Assembly (NCBI GenBank): GCA_003151935.1 | Contig: PLYZ01000020.1 | Span: forward strand, 1 to 39,123 | Reading direction: 5' to 3' | DNA: 39,123 nucleotides | Origin: Candidatus Dormiibacterota bacterium | GTDB lineage: Bacteria > Chloroflexota > Dormibacteria > Dormibacterales > Dormibacteraceae | The notes under the pieces: generated by a model | Told to the model about the DNA's origin: nothing | The model's database searches: none | What the model saw: only the letters and a program-made list of their open reading frames with translations | Translations under genes and position numbers: made by a program | Shown: piece by piece, positions 14,579 to 23,839 of the stretch | Numbering within the stretch: the stretch's first letter is position 1 | How the letters are laid out: each line of letters opens with the position of its first letter

Positions 14579-15421
14579 CTAGGAAAGGCCGAGCAGTCGT
14601 TTGCCGTTGCCTAGCAGCACTTTCTGAAGGACCTCGTCGGGTAGGTCGAGCCCGCTCAGCTCGTTGAGGCAGCGCTTCGGATCGATGAACGGATAGTCGC
14701 TGCCGAACAGGAACTGGTCTTGCAGCCGGCCCTTCATGTCGCGCATCACCTCGGCCGGGATGTAGCGCGGAGCCCAGCCGGAGATGTCGATGTAGATGTT
14801 GGTCTTGTGCAGCGCCATTGCGAGCAGCTCGAGGTGCCAGGGATAGCCGAAGTGGGCGGCGATGATCTTCAGGTCGGGGAACGAGGCGGCGGCGGCGTCC
14901 AGGCGGATCGGGCGCGCGTAGTCGAGGCGGATTCCCTGCCCGCCCGGCTGCCCGGCGCCGATGCCGCTCGTTCCGGTGTGGAACAGCAGCACCAGACCTA
15001 GCTCCTCGCACCGCTCGTACAACGGCCAGTACCGCTCGTCGTCGGGCGCGAAAGCCTGGAGGGAGGGGTGCAGCTTTACCCCTTTCAGTCCTAGCTCCGC
15101 GATGTGGTCAAGCTCGGCGACTGCGCCTTCTCCTTTCAGCGGGTCGACGCTACCGAAGCCGACGAAAGCCTTCGGGTGGTCTTTGCAGGCCTGTGCGACC
15201 AGCTCGTTCGGCACCCTCGGGCGGCCCGTCGCCGTCTCGGCGTCCCAGGCAAGAAGCACCGCGAGCATGTCCAGCTCCTCGTAGTCGCTTGCCAGCTCGT
15301 CGAGCGATCGCCGCGCAACCTTGGAGCGAAAGTAGGTCTCGGCCGCCTCGACGTAGCCCCGCATCGAGTTGTCGAGCCACTCGGGGGTGGGCAGGTGAAC
15401 GTGGAAGTCGATCGCTTTCAT
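14579..15421 (-). CDS. Amidohydrolase family (ACMSD-like TIM-barrel) protein
   Basis: This 280-residue protein starts with AIDFHVHLP, the HxH metal-binding motif of amidohydrolase-2 enzymes. Later conserved parts are GVKLHPSLQAF (Lys/His on the barrel), LLFHTGTSG (third His), IAAHFGYPW (fourth His) and LFGSDYPFIDP (the catalytic Asp). The family covers decarboxylases and lactone or ring hydrolases acting on aromatic or carboxylate substrates; the exact substrate is unclear. It is divergent from mobA with only 20 bp between the start codons, so both probably have leaderless or very short leaders. Confidence 0.85.
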   Translation of the reverse strand: MKAIDFHVHLPTPEWLDNSMRGYVEAAETYFRSKVARRSLDELASDYEELDMLAVLLAWDAETATGRPRVPNELVAQACKDHPKAFVGFGSVDPLKGEGAVAELDHIAELGLKGVKLHPSLQAFAPDDERYWPLYERCEELGLVLLFHTGTSGIGAGQPGGQGIRLDYARPIRLDAAAASFPDLKIIAAHFGYPWHLELLAMALHKTNIYIDISGWAPRYIPAEVMRDMKGRLQDQFLFGSDYPFIDPKRCLNELSGLDLPDEVLQKVLLGNGKRLLGLS

Positions 15422-15441
15422 CGCAGGACGATGATGAGCAT

Positions 15442-16017
15442 ATGCAAGCCTCGTTGCTGGTGCTGGCCGGCGGCGGCAGCCGGCGGATGGGCCGCCCCAA
15501 GGCCTGGGTGGAGGTGGGGGACACGTACTTGCTGCGCTTTGTGGCGGATCGCCTGGCTCCCGCGTTCTCCGAGGTGCTGGTCTCGTTCGGCGAGCCGGAG
15601 CAGCTCGAGGAGCCCGTACCGTACCGGGTCGTGTTCGACCGCAAGCCGTCGGCGGGTCCGCTGGGTGGCCTCGAGGCCGGGCTTGTCGCGGCGCGCAACG
15701 AGGTGATGTTCGTGGTCGCGTGCGACATGCCCTACGTGACGCAGGAAGTCGCTCAGATGGCGATCGCTGCCGCCCGTGGATGCGACGCTGCCATCCCGCG
15801 CATCGGGGGCCGTCCCGAGCCGGTTTGCGGAGCCTACAGGCGATCCGCTCTGCCTTTCATCACCGGCGCGCTCAACGCAGGCCGGTTCAAGGCCGCCGAC
15901 CTGGCCGCCGAGCTGGACGTCACGTGGCTCGAAGGCCTCGACTCGCAGCTGTTCAGGAGCCTAAACACGCCGCAAGACCTGGAGCGCTTCCATGCCGAAT
16001 TTGCGGGGCAGCGATAA
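15442..16017 (+). CDS. mobA: Molybdenum cofactor guanylyltransferase MobA
   Basis: This 191-residue protein begins SLLVLAGGGSRRMGRPKAWV, the NTP-transferase loop (LAGGxSxRMGxxKA) of MobA. KPSAGPLGGLEAGL and FVVACDMPYV (the metal-binding Asp) follow, then GRPEPVCGAY. It attaches GMP from GTP to molybdopterin to give the bis-MGD cofactor. The ATG at 15442 is the only start that retains the N-terminal nucleotide loop. It is the first gene of the rightward run that continues with etfB (whose TTG start follows its TAA directly). The operon link with electron-transfer flavoprotein suggests supply of redox enzymes. Confidence 0.87.
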   Translation: MQASLLVLAGGGSRRMGRPKAWVEVGDTYLLRFVADRLAPAFSEVLVSFGEPEQLEEPVPYRVVFDRKPSAGPLGGLEAGLVAARNEVMFVVACDMPYVTQEVAQMAIAAARGCDAAIPRIGGRPEPVCGAYRRSALPFITGALNAGRFKAADLAAELDVTWLEGLDSQLFRSLNTPQDLERFHAEFAGQR

Positions 16018-16787
16018 TTGACGAGCGCTTTGAAAATCGTCGTCACCGTGAAACAGGTCCCGGATCCTAATTCCGCCCTCACCCTGGAGGCGGACAACAC
16101 CCTTTCGCGCGAGAAGGAGGTGGTCCTCGATCCCGGCGACGAGTGCGGGGTCGAGGAGGCTCTGCAACTCAAGGAGGCTCATGGTGGCGAGGTCGTATTG
16201 GTCTCGATGGGGCCGGAGCGAGCAAAGGACGCCATACGCAAGGGCCTTTCGATGGGCGCCGACCGCGGCATCCTGATCACCGATCCTCAGCTCGCCGGGG
16301 CCGATGCGTTGCTCACGGCGCGGGCGCTTGCCGCGGCGATCAAGGCCGAGAGTCCGGACCTGGTGATCTGCGGGACGGAGTCGTACGACGGAAGCACCGG
16401 CATGGTTCCGCCGATGCTCGCGGAGCTCCTCGGCATGCCCCAGCTCACCATGGCCAAGAAGGTGGAGGTCGACGGCTCCAATCTCAAAATCCATCGCCAG
16501 ACTGCCGACGGATACGAGGTCCTCGAGGCTGCGACTCCCGCCCTGATTACCGTCACCGCCGGCATTGCGGAACCGCGCTATGCCTCCCTGAAGGGGATCA
16601 TGGCCGCGCGCTCCAAGGAGATCAAGCAGGTCGGCCTGAGCGACCTGAGCATCGAGCGCGGCGAGGGAGCCGAGACGATCGAGGGACTCGCCGACGCCGA
16701 GACGCGTAAGGCCGGCGTCGTGATCCAGGACGACGGCGCGGCGGTCGATCGCATCATGCAGCTGCTCGCCGAGGCCAAGGTCATCTG

Positions 16788-16788
<1 letters not shown>
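16018..16788 (+). CDS. etfB: Electron transfer flavoprotein beta subunit
   Basis: This 256-residue protein matches EtfB along its length: KIVVTVKQVPDP, NPGDECGVEEALQLKE-like (DPGDECGVEEALQLKEA), VSMGPERAKDAIRKGLSMGADRGI, the ETF signature region CGTESYDGSTGMVPPMLAELLGMPQL and a GIAEPRYASLKGIMAA segment. It binds AMP and forms a heterodimer with EtfA, carrying electrons from acyl-CoA or other dehydrogenases to the quinone pool. The TTG start follows the mobA stop immediately. The stop overlaps the etfA start in TGATG. Confidence 0.95.
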
Positions 16789-17747
<959 letters not shown>

Positions 17748-17782
17748 ACCAACAAGAGGCCCACAAACTGCTCGTCGAGCGC

Positions 17783-18622
17783 GTGCGGCTCAGGCGGGAC
17801 AAGGACTTCGAAGCCGCCGACGCCATCCGCCAGCGCCTCCGCGCGGGCGGGTGGGACGTCGTGGACAGCGCCCAGGGGAGCGAGCTGCAGGCGCTGATCG
17901 CGCCGCCGAGCAAGGGCGAGCAGCCGGCTCCGCGCGCGGTCACCCTGCTCACGGTCGTGCAGGGCTGGAAGCCGGACGCCGAGCGCTGGCTCCTCTCCGT
18001 CTTTACCCACTGCAAGGCCGACTTCGAAGCCCTCATCGTTGACAACTCGGGCGACACCCGAATCGCGGCCTGGCTCGATAGCCGCGCCGCGGAGCGCTTC
18101 CGCTCGCTCCGCCTCGAACCTCCGCTTGGGTTCGCCGGGGCGGTCAACGCGGGCATCGAGGCGGCGGCGGGCGAGGTGGTGATTCTCTTCGACTCGGGCG
18201 TGGATCTGACCGGGGACGCCGTGTCGCCGCTCATCAAGGCCCTCGCAGATCCGTCCGTGGCGGTGGCCGGTCCGTACGGTCTGCGCGGCCAGGGGACGCC
18301 GAAGGAGTTTGCGGCCAGCGAGGGGCCGGAGGTGGACGCGATCGAGGGCTACTGCATGGCCTTTCGTCGCGCCGACGCGCAGGCGCTGGAGGGATTCGAC
18401 CCGAGGTTCCAGTTCTACCGGATCGCCGACATCGAGTTCAGCTTCCGGCTTCGGGACCGGGGCGGTCGTGCGTTGGTGGTACCGAACTTGCCGCTCGAGA
18501 AGCACGAGCACCGGCTGTGGGAGGCGACGGATCCGAAGGAGCGCCAGCGCCTATCCCGGCGCAATATGTACCGGTTCCTCGACCGCTGGGGGAATCGGCC
18601 CGACCTTTTGGTAGGCAAATAG
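17783..18622 (+). CDS. Glycosyltransferase (GT2-like) with CysS-tail-like N-terminal segment
   Basis: The first 35 residues, RLRRDKDFEAADAIRQRLRAGGWDVVDSAQGSEL, closely resemble the C-terminal tail of cysteinyl-tRNA synthetase (..KDFxxADxIRxxL...G..xxDxxxG). The rest is a GT-A fold: VTLLTVVQGWKP, FEALIVDNSGD (nucleotide-binding strand), GFAGAVNAGIEAAAGEVVILFDSG (the DxD-type region reads DSG) and GFDPRFQFYRIADIEFSFRLRDRG. The frame is open upstream to the etfA stop with CysS-like residues but no usual start; GTG at 17783 is the practical start. It probably transfers a sugar to an envelope or secreted acceptor. No CysS catalytic domain is present. Confidence 0.65.
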   Translation: MRLRRDKDFEAADAIRQRLRAGGWDVVDSAQGSELQALIAPPSKGEQPAPRAVTLLTVVQGWKPDAERWLLSVFTHCKADFEALIVDNSGDTRIAAWLDSRAAERFRSLRLEPPLGFAGAVNAGIEAAAGEVVILFDSGVDLTGDAVSPLIKALADPSVAVAGPYGLRGQGTPKEFAASEGPEVDAIEGYCMAFRRADAQALEGFDPRFQFYRIADIEFSFRLRDRGGRALVVPNLPLEKHEHRLWEATDPKERQRLSRRNMYRFLDRWGNRPDLLVGK

Positions 18623-18632
18623 AATTCCCCCG

Positions 18633-20195
18633 GTGGGCGAGGACTACGGGGCCGGGATCTCAGACCTGAAATCCAGGCGGGCCAAGAACCTCGCCATGGG
18701 CGGCGAGGCGAGGATCAAGAAGCAGCACGAGCGCGGCAAGCTGACTGTCCGCGAGCGGCTCGACCTGCTGTTCGACAAGGACACGTTCGTGGAGCTCGGA
18801 CTGCTCGCTCACCAGCAGCCGGTGCGCGGCGGCGAGTCAGACCCGGATGGAACCCCGGCCGATGGTGTCGTCACCGGCCACGGCCTGGTCGAGGGACGCC
18901 AGGTGTGGGTCATCGCTTACGACTTCACCGTAATGGCCGGATCGATGGGTGCGGTGGGGGAGCAGTTCAAGGCCGCCCGGGTCCGCGAGCTCGCGCTCCG
19001 CTATCGCAAGCCGATCGTATGGCTGCTGGATTCGGCCGGCGCCCGTATCCAGGAAGCCGCCGGCTCGACCTTTGCCGGCACGGGCTACCTGTTCGCCGAC
19101 CAGGTGGTGATGTCGGGCGTCATCCCGCAGGTCGCGGCCATGCTCGGGCCCTGCTCGGCCGGGACCGCGTACATCCCGGGTCTCGCCGACTTCGTTCCGA
19201 TGGTGAAGGGAACCTCGTCCATGTCGCTCGGCGGCGCGCGGTTGGTGAAGGCGGCGACTGGGGAGGACGTGACTGACCACGACATGGGCGGTTCCCAGGT
19301 CCACTGCTACGAATCGGGCGTGGGCGACAACGAGGTCTCTGACGACCGTGAGTGCATCGAGATGGTGCGACGTTTCCTGTCGTACCTGCCGTCCAGCAAC
19401 ACCGAGGCCGCGCCATTTGTCGACACAGGGGATCCACCCGATCGCTCGGTCGAAGGCCTCGACAAGATCGTCCCGGCCAGCCCGCGCACGGCCTATGACG
19501 TCAGGCGCGTGATCAAGGCCGTGTTCGACCAGGACACCTGGTTCGAGATCAAGCCGACGTGGGCCAAGAACATCGTGATCGGCCTCGCCCGCGCCGCAGG
19601 CCATGCGGTTGGTGTCGTGGCGAACCAGCCGATGCAGAAGGGCGGAATTCTCGACTCGGACGCCGCCGACAAAGCGGCCCGCTTCATCCGCATGTGCGAC
19701 GCGTTCAATGTGCCGCTGGTCTACCTGATGGACGTGCCCGGGTTCCTGGTCGGCTCGCAGGTCGAGAAGCAGGGCATCATCCGCCACGGCGCCAAGATGC
19801 TCTACGCGACGGCAGAGGCCACGGTGCCGAAGATCACCATCATCATGCGCAAGGCCTATGGCGCCGGCTACTACGTGATGTGCGGCAAGGGTTATGAGCC
19901 CGATGTGCTGGTTGCGTGGCCGCTGGCCGAGATCTCGGTGATGGGACCAGAGGGTGCCGTCAACATCATCTTCAACAAGCAGATCGAAGCCTCGGCGGAT
20001 CCAGAGACTGCGCGCGCTCAGATGATCGCGGCAATCCGCGAGCAGATCAACCCGTACCTCGCCGCGGGGTGGGCGATGATCGACGACGTCATCGACCCGG
20101 CCGAGACTCGGCGCGTCATCGTCCGGGGCATCGAGCAGGCGGGCGACAAGAGGATCGACCGGCCCTGGCGCAAGCACGGGAACATTCCGGTCTAG
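18633..20195 (+). CDS. Acyl-CoA carboxylase carboxyltransferase (propionyl/methylcrotonyl-type)
   Basis: This 520-residue protein begins with GTG at 18633. It has the ACCA/ACCD-fused carboxyltransferase architecture of propionyl-CoA carboxylase beta subunits. The N-terminal half has KKQHERGKLTVRERLDLLFD, DFTVMAGSMG and DSAGARIQEAAGS. The C-terminal half has VGVVANQPMQKGGILDSDAADKAARFIRMC, DVPGFLVGSQVEKQGIIRHGAKML and MCGKGYEPD. The GG/GA oxyanion-hole segments are present. Its partner should be a biotin carboxylase, not found here; the small biotin carrier protein at 21169 may serve it. BKACE (20196) follows without a gap. Confidence 0.93.
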   Translation: MGEDYGAGISDLKSRRAKNLAMGGEARIKKQHERGKLTVRERLDLLFDKDTFVELGLLAHQQPVRGGESDPDGTPADGVVTGHGLVEGRQVWVIAYDFTVMAGSMGAVGEQFKAARVRELALRYRKPIVWLLDSAGARIQEAAGSTFAGTGYLFADQVVMSGVIPQVAAMLGPCSAGTAYIPGLADFVPMVKGTSSMSLGGARLVKAATGEDVTDHDMGGSQVHCYESGVGDNEVSDDRECIEMVRRFLSYLPSSNTEAAPFVDTGDPPDRSVEGLDKIVPASPRTAYDVRRVIKAVFDQDTWFEIKPTWAKNIVIGLARAAGHAVGVVANQPMQKGGILDSDAADKAARFIRMCDAFNVPLVYLMDVPGFLVGSQVEKQGIIRHGAKMLYATAEATVPKITIIMRKAYGAGYYVMCGKGYEPDVLVAWPLAEISVMGPEGAVNIIFNKQIEASADPETARAQMIAAIREQINPYLAAGWAMIDDVIDPAETRRVIVRGIEQAGDKRIDRPWRKHGNIPV

Positions 20196-21110
20196 ATGCA
20201 TTCAGTAGGTCCCAACCTGCCCGCGCTTGCGCGCAGCAAGGTCATCGTCACCGCGGCGCTTACCGGGGTGCTGGCCACACGGGAGCAGTGTCCTGCCATC
20301 CCCTACACGCCCCGGGAGATCGGCGAGGAGGCGAGCCGCGCGGTCGACGCCGGTGCGGCCATCGTCCACATCCACGCCCGCAACCCTCAGGGTGGCGCGG
20401 AGTGGAGCGTCGAGACCTTCGCCGAGATCTTCAACGAGGTGCGTGCGCGCACTGACGTGATAGTCAACTTCTCGACCGGAGCCGTGGGCATCCCGGCCGA
20501 GGAGCGCGTCGCGCACATCCGCGAGCTGAGGCCGGAGATGGCCGCGCTGAACATGGGCTCGATGAACTACGCGATCTACTCTGAGAAGAAGAAGGCATTC
20601 TATCACGATCACGTCTTCGCGAACCCGTTTCGCGACATCCAGATGTTCCTGGAGACGATGAAGAGCGCGAAGGTCCGCCCGGAGATGGAGTGCTTCGACG
20701 CAGGCCATATCGGCAATACCCGTCCGCTCATCGACATGGGGGTGCTCGACGCGCCCTACCAGTTCAGCCTCATCATGGGTGTCCTCGGCGGCATCCCCGG
20801 CACGACGCGCCACCTGGTCGACCAGGTCGATTCGCTGCCGCAGGGCTCACATTGGCAGGTGATCGGCATCGGTCTCAACCAGTGGCCGCTGGTGGCGGCG
20901 GCGATCGCGATGGGAGGCAACGTGCGCGTCGGGCTCGAGGACAACTTCTACGTGGAGCAAGGAAAGATGGCGAAAAGCAACGGAGACCTGGTCGAGAAGG
21001 CGTGCCGCCTGGCCCGCGATCTGGGCCGCGAGGTGGCAAGCATCGCCGAAGCCCGAGAGCAGCTGGGCCTGGAGAGGATTTCTCTCTCCCCATCGGGGAG
21101 CAATCAGTGA
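20196..21110 (+). CDS. BKACE family beta-keto acid cleavage enzyme (DUF849)
   Basis: This 304-residue protein starts directly after the carboxylase stop. It contains the family metal-binding motif VHIHARNPQGG (two His), NFSTGAVG, EMECFDAGHIGN, PGTTRHLVDQVDSLPQGSHWQVIGIG and GLEDNFYVEQG (conserved Glu). BKACE enzymes cleave beta-keto acids with acetyl-CoA, giving acetoacetate plus an acyl-CoA. Its adjacency to an acyl-CoA carboxylase and EtfAB points to catabolism of an amino acid or carboxylic acid through a CoA-dependent route; the substrate is not determined. Confidence 0.9.
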   Translation: MHSVGPNLPALARSKVIVTAALTGVLATREQCPAIPYTPREIGEEASRAVDAGAAIVHIHARNPQGGAEWSVETFAEIFNEVRARTDVIVNFSTGAVGIPAEERVAHIRELRPEMAALNMGSMNYAIYSEKKKAFYHDHVFANPFRDIQMFLETMKSAKVRPEMECFDAGHIGNTRPLIDMGVLDAPYQFSLIMGVLGGIPGTTRHLVDQVDSLPQGSHWQVIGIGLNQWPLVAAAIAMGGNVRVGLEDNFYVEQGKMAKSNGDLVEKACRLARDLGREVASIAEAREQLGLERISLSPSGSNQ

Positions 21111-21168
21111 GTCCTAATCCTTATCGCCGCTTTGCGCGCAGGGCCAGGGTGAGGGGCCTAAGCAGGCA

Positions 21169-21384
21169 ATGACCGTCGAAGTAAAAGCAGAGTTGGTAGG
21201 CAGCGTCTGGAAAATCACCGCGAAGCCGGGCGACCAGGTCGCCGAGGAGGACGTGCTCCTCATCCTCGAGTCGATGAAGATGGAGATCGCGGTCACCGCG
21301 CCGCGCGCAGGCACGGTCAAAGAGATCCGGGTGAAAGAGACGGACGTGGTCAAGGAAGGCCAGGTGCTGGTGGTGCTTGAGTGA
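21169..21384 (+). CDS. Biotin carboxyl carrier protein (biotinyl/lipoyl domain)
   Basis: The 71-residue protein is a single biotinyl domain with the ILESMKMEIAV motif, whose Lys37 is the predicted biotinylation site. Flanking hydrophobic strands (VWKITAKPGDQVAEEDVLL and GTVKEIRVKETDVVKEGQVLVVLE) complete the barrel. It would carry carboxybiotin between a biotin carboxylase and the carboxyltransferase at 18633. Its stop overlaps the GTG of the following zinc-ribbon gene (GTGA at 21381). A stand-alone carrier this short fits a multi-subunit acyl-CoA carboxylase. Confidence 0.9.
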   Translation: MTVEVKAELVGSVWKITAKPGDQVAEEDVLLILESMKMEIAVTAPRAGTVKEIRVKETDVVKEGQVLVVLE

Positions 21385-22076
21385 CACGACCTGCCCAGCT
21401 CCTGCTCGACCATCAGCGCCTGGTCGAAAGGGAACGAGGTCTTCGCGACAATATCGAGCGCGCCAACTCGCGCCTAGAGTCAGATCCCGAGATCGTCGAG
21501 CGAGAGGAGACGCTGGTGGAAGCCCGTGCGGCGCAAGAGGTGACGGCGGCCCGCGTTCGCGAGTCGGACCACGAGCGCGAGGCGCATCGCTCGCGGCTTC
21601 GCACCCGGGAGAAAGAGCTGATGAGCGGCCGCATTCGCAGCCCCAGCGAGCTGCTGCAGATGTCCGAAGAGGTGAAGCACATGAAAGAGCGCTTTGCCGA
21701 GGAGGAGGATGCGGAGCTGAAGCTGATGGAGGACGCGGACGCCGCCGACGAGGCCGTCCGCGAAGCCACGAACCAGCTCGAGCAGGCTCGTAAGCAGTCC
21801 GCGTCCGAGGAACCTGAGATTCGGTCGGAACTTGAGACGTGGACGACGGAGCTGGCCGAGGTCGAGGCCGAGCGCGACGCGATCTGGGAGCAGGCGCCTC
21901 CGGCGGCGCAGGCGGCCTATTCGCGTATGCGCATGAGACCGGCGGTCGCCCAGGTCGTCAACAACCAGTGCTCCGCGTGCCACGTCACGGTCACGTCATC
22001 CGGCATGCAGCTGCTGCGCAAAGGCGATGAGCTCGTGCACTGCGAGAACTGCGGCCGCATCCTGGTCCGCGACTGA
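21381..22076 (+). CDS. C4-type zinc ribbon, coiled-coil protein (DUF164)
   Basis: The protein has 231 residues. The first 180 are an almost continuous coiled coil rich in Glu/Arg (REETLVEARAAQEVTAARV, SPSELLQMSEEVKHMKERF). The final 45 form a four-Cys zinc ribbon: CSACHVTVT ... CENCGRILV. This is the DUF164/zf-RING_7 family, conserved in many bacteria and often next to an RNase H gene, as here. The biochemical role is poorly defined. Start is GTG in a GTGA overlap with the carrier gene; the stop overlaps the CTG of RNase HI. Confidence 0.9.
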   Translation: MTRPAQLLLDHQRLVERERGLRDNIERANSRLESDPEIVEREETLVEARAAQEVTAARVRESDHEREAHRSRLRTREKELMSGRIRSPSELLQMSEEVKHMKERFAEEEDAELKLMEDADAADEAVREATNQLEQARKQSASEEPEIRSELETWTTELAEVEAERDAIWEQAPPAAQAAYSRMRMRPAVAQVVNNQCSACHVTVTSSGMQLLRKGDELVHCENCGRILVRD

Positions 22077-22480
22077 AAACTCTTCACCTACGTGCAGACG
22101 GAGGCGCTCGGGGCAATCCCGGTCCGGCGGCGATTGGGGTTGTGATCGAAGATGAGGAGGGGACGCGGCTGCGCACGTTCCACCGCTTCATCGGCCATGC
22201 GACAAACAACCAGGCTGAGTATCACGCCCTTATCGACGGGTTGAAGGCGATCGCTGACTGGAAGCCCGACCACCTTGACGTCTACCTCGACTCAAAGCTG
22301 GTAGTCGAACAGGTGAACGGCAAATGGAGGGTCAAAGAGCCGGAACTCAAGGAGCTTCACCGCCAGGTGGTCGAGCTGCTCAAACCGTACGCAGGCAGAG
22401 TCAGCCTCCGACACGTGGACAGAAGCCAGAACAAGGCCGCGGACAAGTTGGTCAACATGGCGCTCGACGAGCGCGCTTAG
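22073..22480 (+). CDS. Ribonuclease HI, probable CTG start
   Basis: Reading from CTG at 22073 gives 135 residues, normal for RNase HI: KTLHLRADGGARGNPGPAAIG, then the NQAEYHAL helix, DVYLDSKLVVEQV and QNKAADKLVNMAL. The catalytic acids are D9, E49, D73 and D124. It hydrolyses RNA in RNA-DNA hybrids. Between the upstream in-frame stop (22028) and the DGGARGNPGP motif there is no ATG, GTG or TTG; the first conventional start (GTG 22142) would delete the first strand and D9. CTG overlaps the preceding stop (CTGA), matching other couplings in this region. The zinc-ribbon/RNase HI pairing and the adjacent rnpB put RNA-processing functions together. Confidence 0.85.
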   Translation: MKTLHLRADGGARGNPGPAAIGVVIEDEEGTRLRTFHRFIGHATNNQAEYHALIDGLKAIADWKPDHLDVYLDSKLVVEQVNGKWRVKEPELKELHRQVVELLKPYAGRVSLRHVDRSQNKAADKLVNMALDERA

Positions 22481-22510
22481 AAGCCCAAGGCGTCTGGGTA
22501 GACTTAACCC

Positions 22511-22893
22511 GGGCCGAGGCGGACGGGTGACCGCCGACCACCTAATAAGCGGTTGGAGGAAAGTCCGGGCTCCAAAGAGCAGGGCGCTGGGTAACACCCA
22601 GTCGGGGCGACCCGAAGGAAAGTGCCACAGAAAATTACCGCCGGGCAGTGCGTGTCTCCGGAGACGGGCTGTCAGGTAAGGGTGAAAAGGTGGGGTAAGA
22701 GCCCACCGGCGGCCGGGTGACCGGCCGGCCAGGCAAACCCCGCCCGGAGCAAGACCAAATAGGAGGGCGTTCACGGCGGCTCGCCGAGCCCTCGGGTATC
22801 GGTCGCTAGAGGCGCCGGGCAACCGGCGTCCCAGACAGATGGTCACCATCCCGCAAGGGATACAAAACCCGGCTTACAGTCCGCCCTCGACCC
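22511..22893 (+). ncRNA. rnpB: RNase P RNA (bacterial type A)
   Basis: The 383-nt RNA has the conserved core GAGGAAAGTCCGGGCTCC (22556-22573), ACAGAAA, the GTAAGGGTGAAAAGGTGGGG segment, AGAGCCCACCG and the 3' CCCGGCTTACAG near P4. The 5' end GGGCCGAGGCGGAC and 3' end GTCCGCCCTCGACCC pair as helix P1. The catalytic RNA removes 5' leaders from pre-tRNAs with the RnpA protein. It lies in the same orientation 30 nt after RNase HI. Confidence 0.95.
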
Positions 22894-22915
22894 ACCTACG
22901 CCAGTTTTGAATACG

Positions 22916-22948
22916 AAAAGAGCCCGCGGCCGCGAGACCGAGGGCTCT
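22916..22948 (-). terminator. Probable minus-strand intrinsic terminator
   Basis: AGAGCCC (22919-22925) and GGGCTCT (22942-22948) form a stem. On the minus strand the hairpin is followed by TTTT (22919-22916). It could end transcription coming from 23273-23683. An 8-bp direct repeat AGTACGCA lies beside it (22951-22969). From the plus strand there is no T-tract to end rnpB. Confidence 0.5.
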
Positions 22949-23272
22949 CCAGTACGCATTTAGTACGCAGCTCGGCCAGGTCTTCCATTGCCGCTGTAAT
23001 AGTCGATTGCGTGATCTGCGACGGCGTGTTGCAGACATTCCACCAGCTTCGACCGACGTTAGTTTGCCAATGGAAATCACGCCCGGGTTTCTACACGTCG
23101 ATGTTCACGCCTTGGTCACATCATCGGTAGGCGAAACTCTGTGCTGTTGATATTTCGCGTGCAGACAAGAGTGTGTTGGGCGGTTACTACTGATGTTTGA
23201 GCGGCGGATGGATTGCTAGACACTCAGGGTTCGTGGTTTTGCGTAGAGGAGTTGGATAGCAGTATCCAGGGG
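22949..23272. other. Gene-free stretch downstream of rnpB
   Basis: No supported gene. A 68-codon minus-strand open frame over rnpB's 3' side translates hairpin and repeat sequence and has no domain. The two AGTACGCA copies are the only notable element. Confidence 0.4.
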
Positions 23273-23683
23273 CTAGCGGGACGAGGACTCATTCAGGCTA
23301 ACGGCAGCTCGAATGAGGGTTGCGAAAGCCTTCTCATCGATTTCATCGTCCTCGTGGAAGTCGATTGCGCGCCGGGTGTTGCCTTCGAGGCTTGAGTTGA
23401 ACAGTCCCGAAGGGTCCTTCAGCGAGGCCCCCTTGAAGAATGTAAGCTTCACGACGCTCTTGTACGTCTCGCCGGTGCAGATCGGACCTTGGTGAGACCA
23501 CACCGGAACCCCTGGATGAGAAGGCTTTCTCCACTTCCACTCCTCGACCACTTCGGGTTCGGCCTGTTTGATTAGGGCGCGAAGCCTGGAGAGAGTCTTG
23601 CCCCGCCAGTCGCCCAGTTCTTTGATCCTTGCGCCTATTAGCTGAGATGGAGCCTCGACCTTCTGCGCGGAGCTCTTCTTCAT
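23273..23683 (-). CDS. DUF1801 domain protein
   Basis: This 136-residue protein fits DUF1801 (YdhG/YjhX-type small alpha/beta fold). It has IKELGDWRGKTLSRLRALIKQAEP, EVVEEWKWRKPSHPGVPVWS, YKSVVKLTFFKGASLKDPSGLFN and NTRRAIDFHEDDEIDEKAFATLI. The W-G...P hydrophobic core and the NTRRAI(D/R)F tail are family features. Members are cytosolic and thought to bind ligands or iron; no activity is assigned. Start is the ATG near 23683, on the minus strand. It is isolated, with the nearest genes on the plus strand. Confidence 0.85.
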   Translation of the reverse strand: MKKSSAQKVEAPSQLIGARIKELGDWRGKTLSRLRALIKQAEPEVVEEWKWRKPSHPGVPVWSHQGPICTGETYKSVVKLTFFKGASLKDPSGLFNSSLEGNTRRAIDFHEDDEIDEKAFATLIRAAVSLNESSSR

Positions 23684-23839
23684 GTTGTAGACGTGCCGCT
23701 CCTTTGCTGTTATGTCGTCCTATTTTACTGGTTTAAAAAAGTCCTTTGGAACAGCACAGTCCGGGTTACACAATTTTGTAGGGTTCACGTGGCACCATGG
23801 CCGCCCGCGTGACGAACGCGTGAACAAGTAACCCCACGA

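Noticed and set aside
14253-15011. Minus-strand open frame overlapping tadG and the amidohydrolase
   Set aside because: Shadow of the two real genes; no domain of its own.
18837-20201. 454-codon minus-strand frame opposite the carboxylase
   Set aside because: His/Arg-rich antisense shadow of a strong carboxyltransferase gene.
22511-22893. tmRNA or riboswitch at 22.5 kb
   Set aside because: Core GAGGAAAGTCCGGGCTCC and the other conserved parts identify RNase P RNA.
22874-23080. Minus-strand gene beyond rnpB (possible integrase end)
   Set aside because: It covers rnpB's P1 strand and a terminator hairpin; translated motifs are not convincing.
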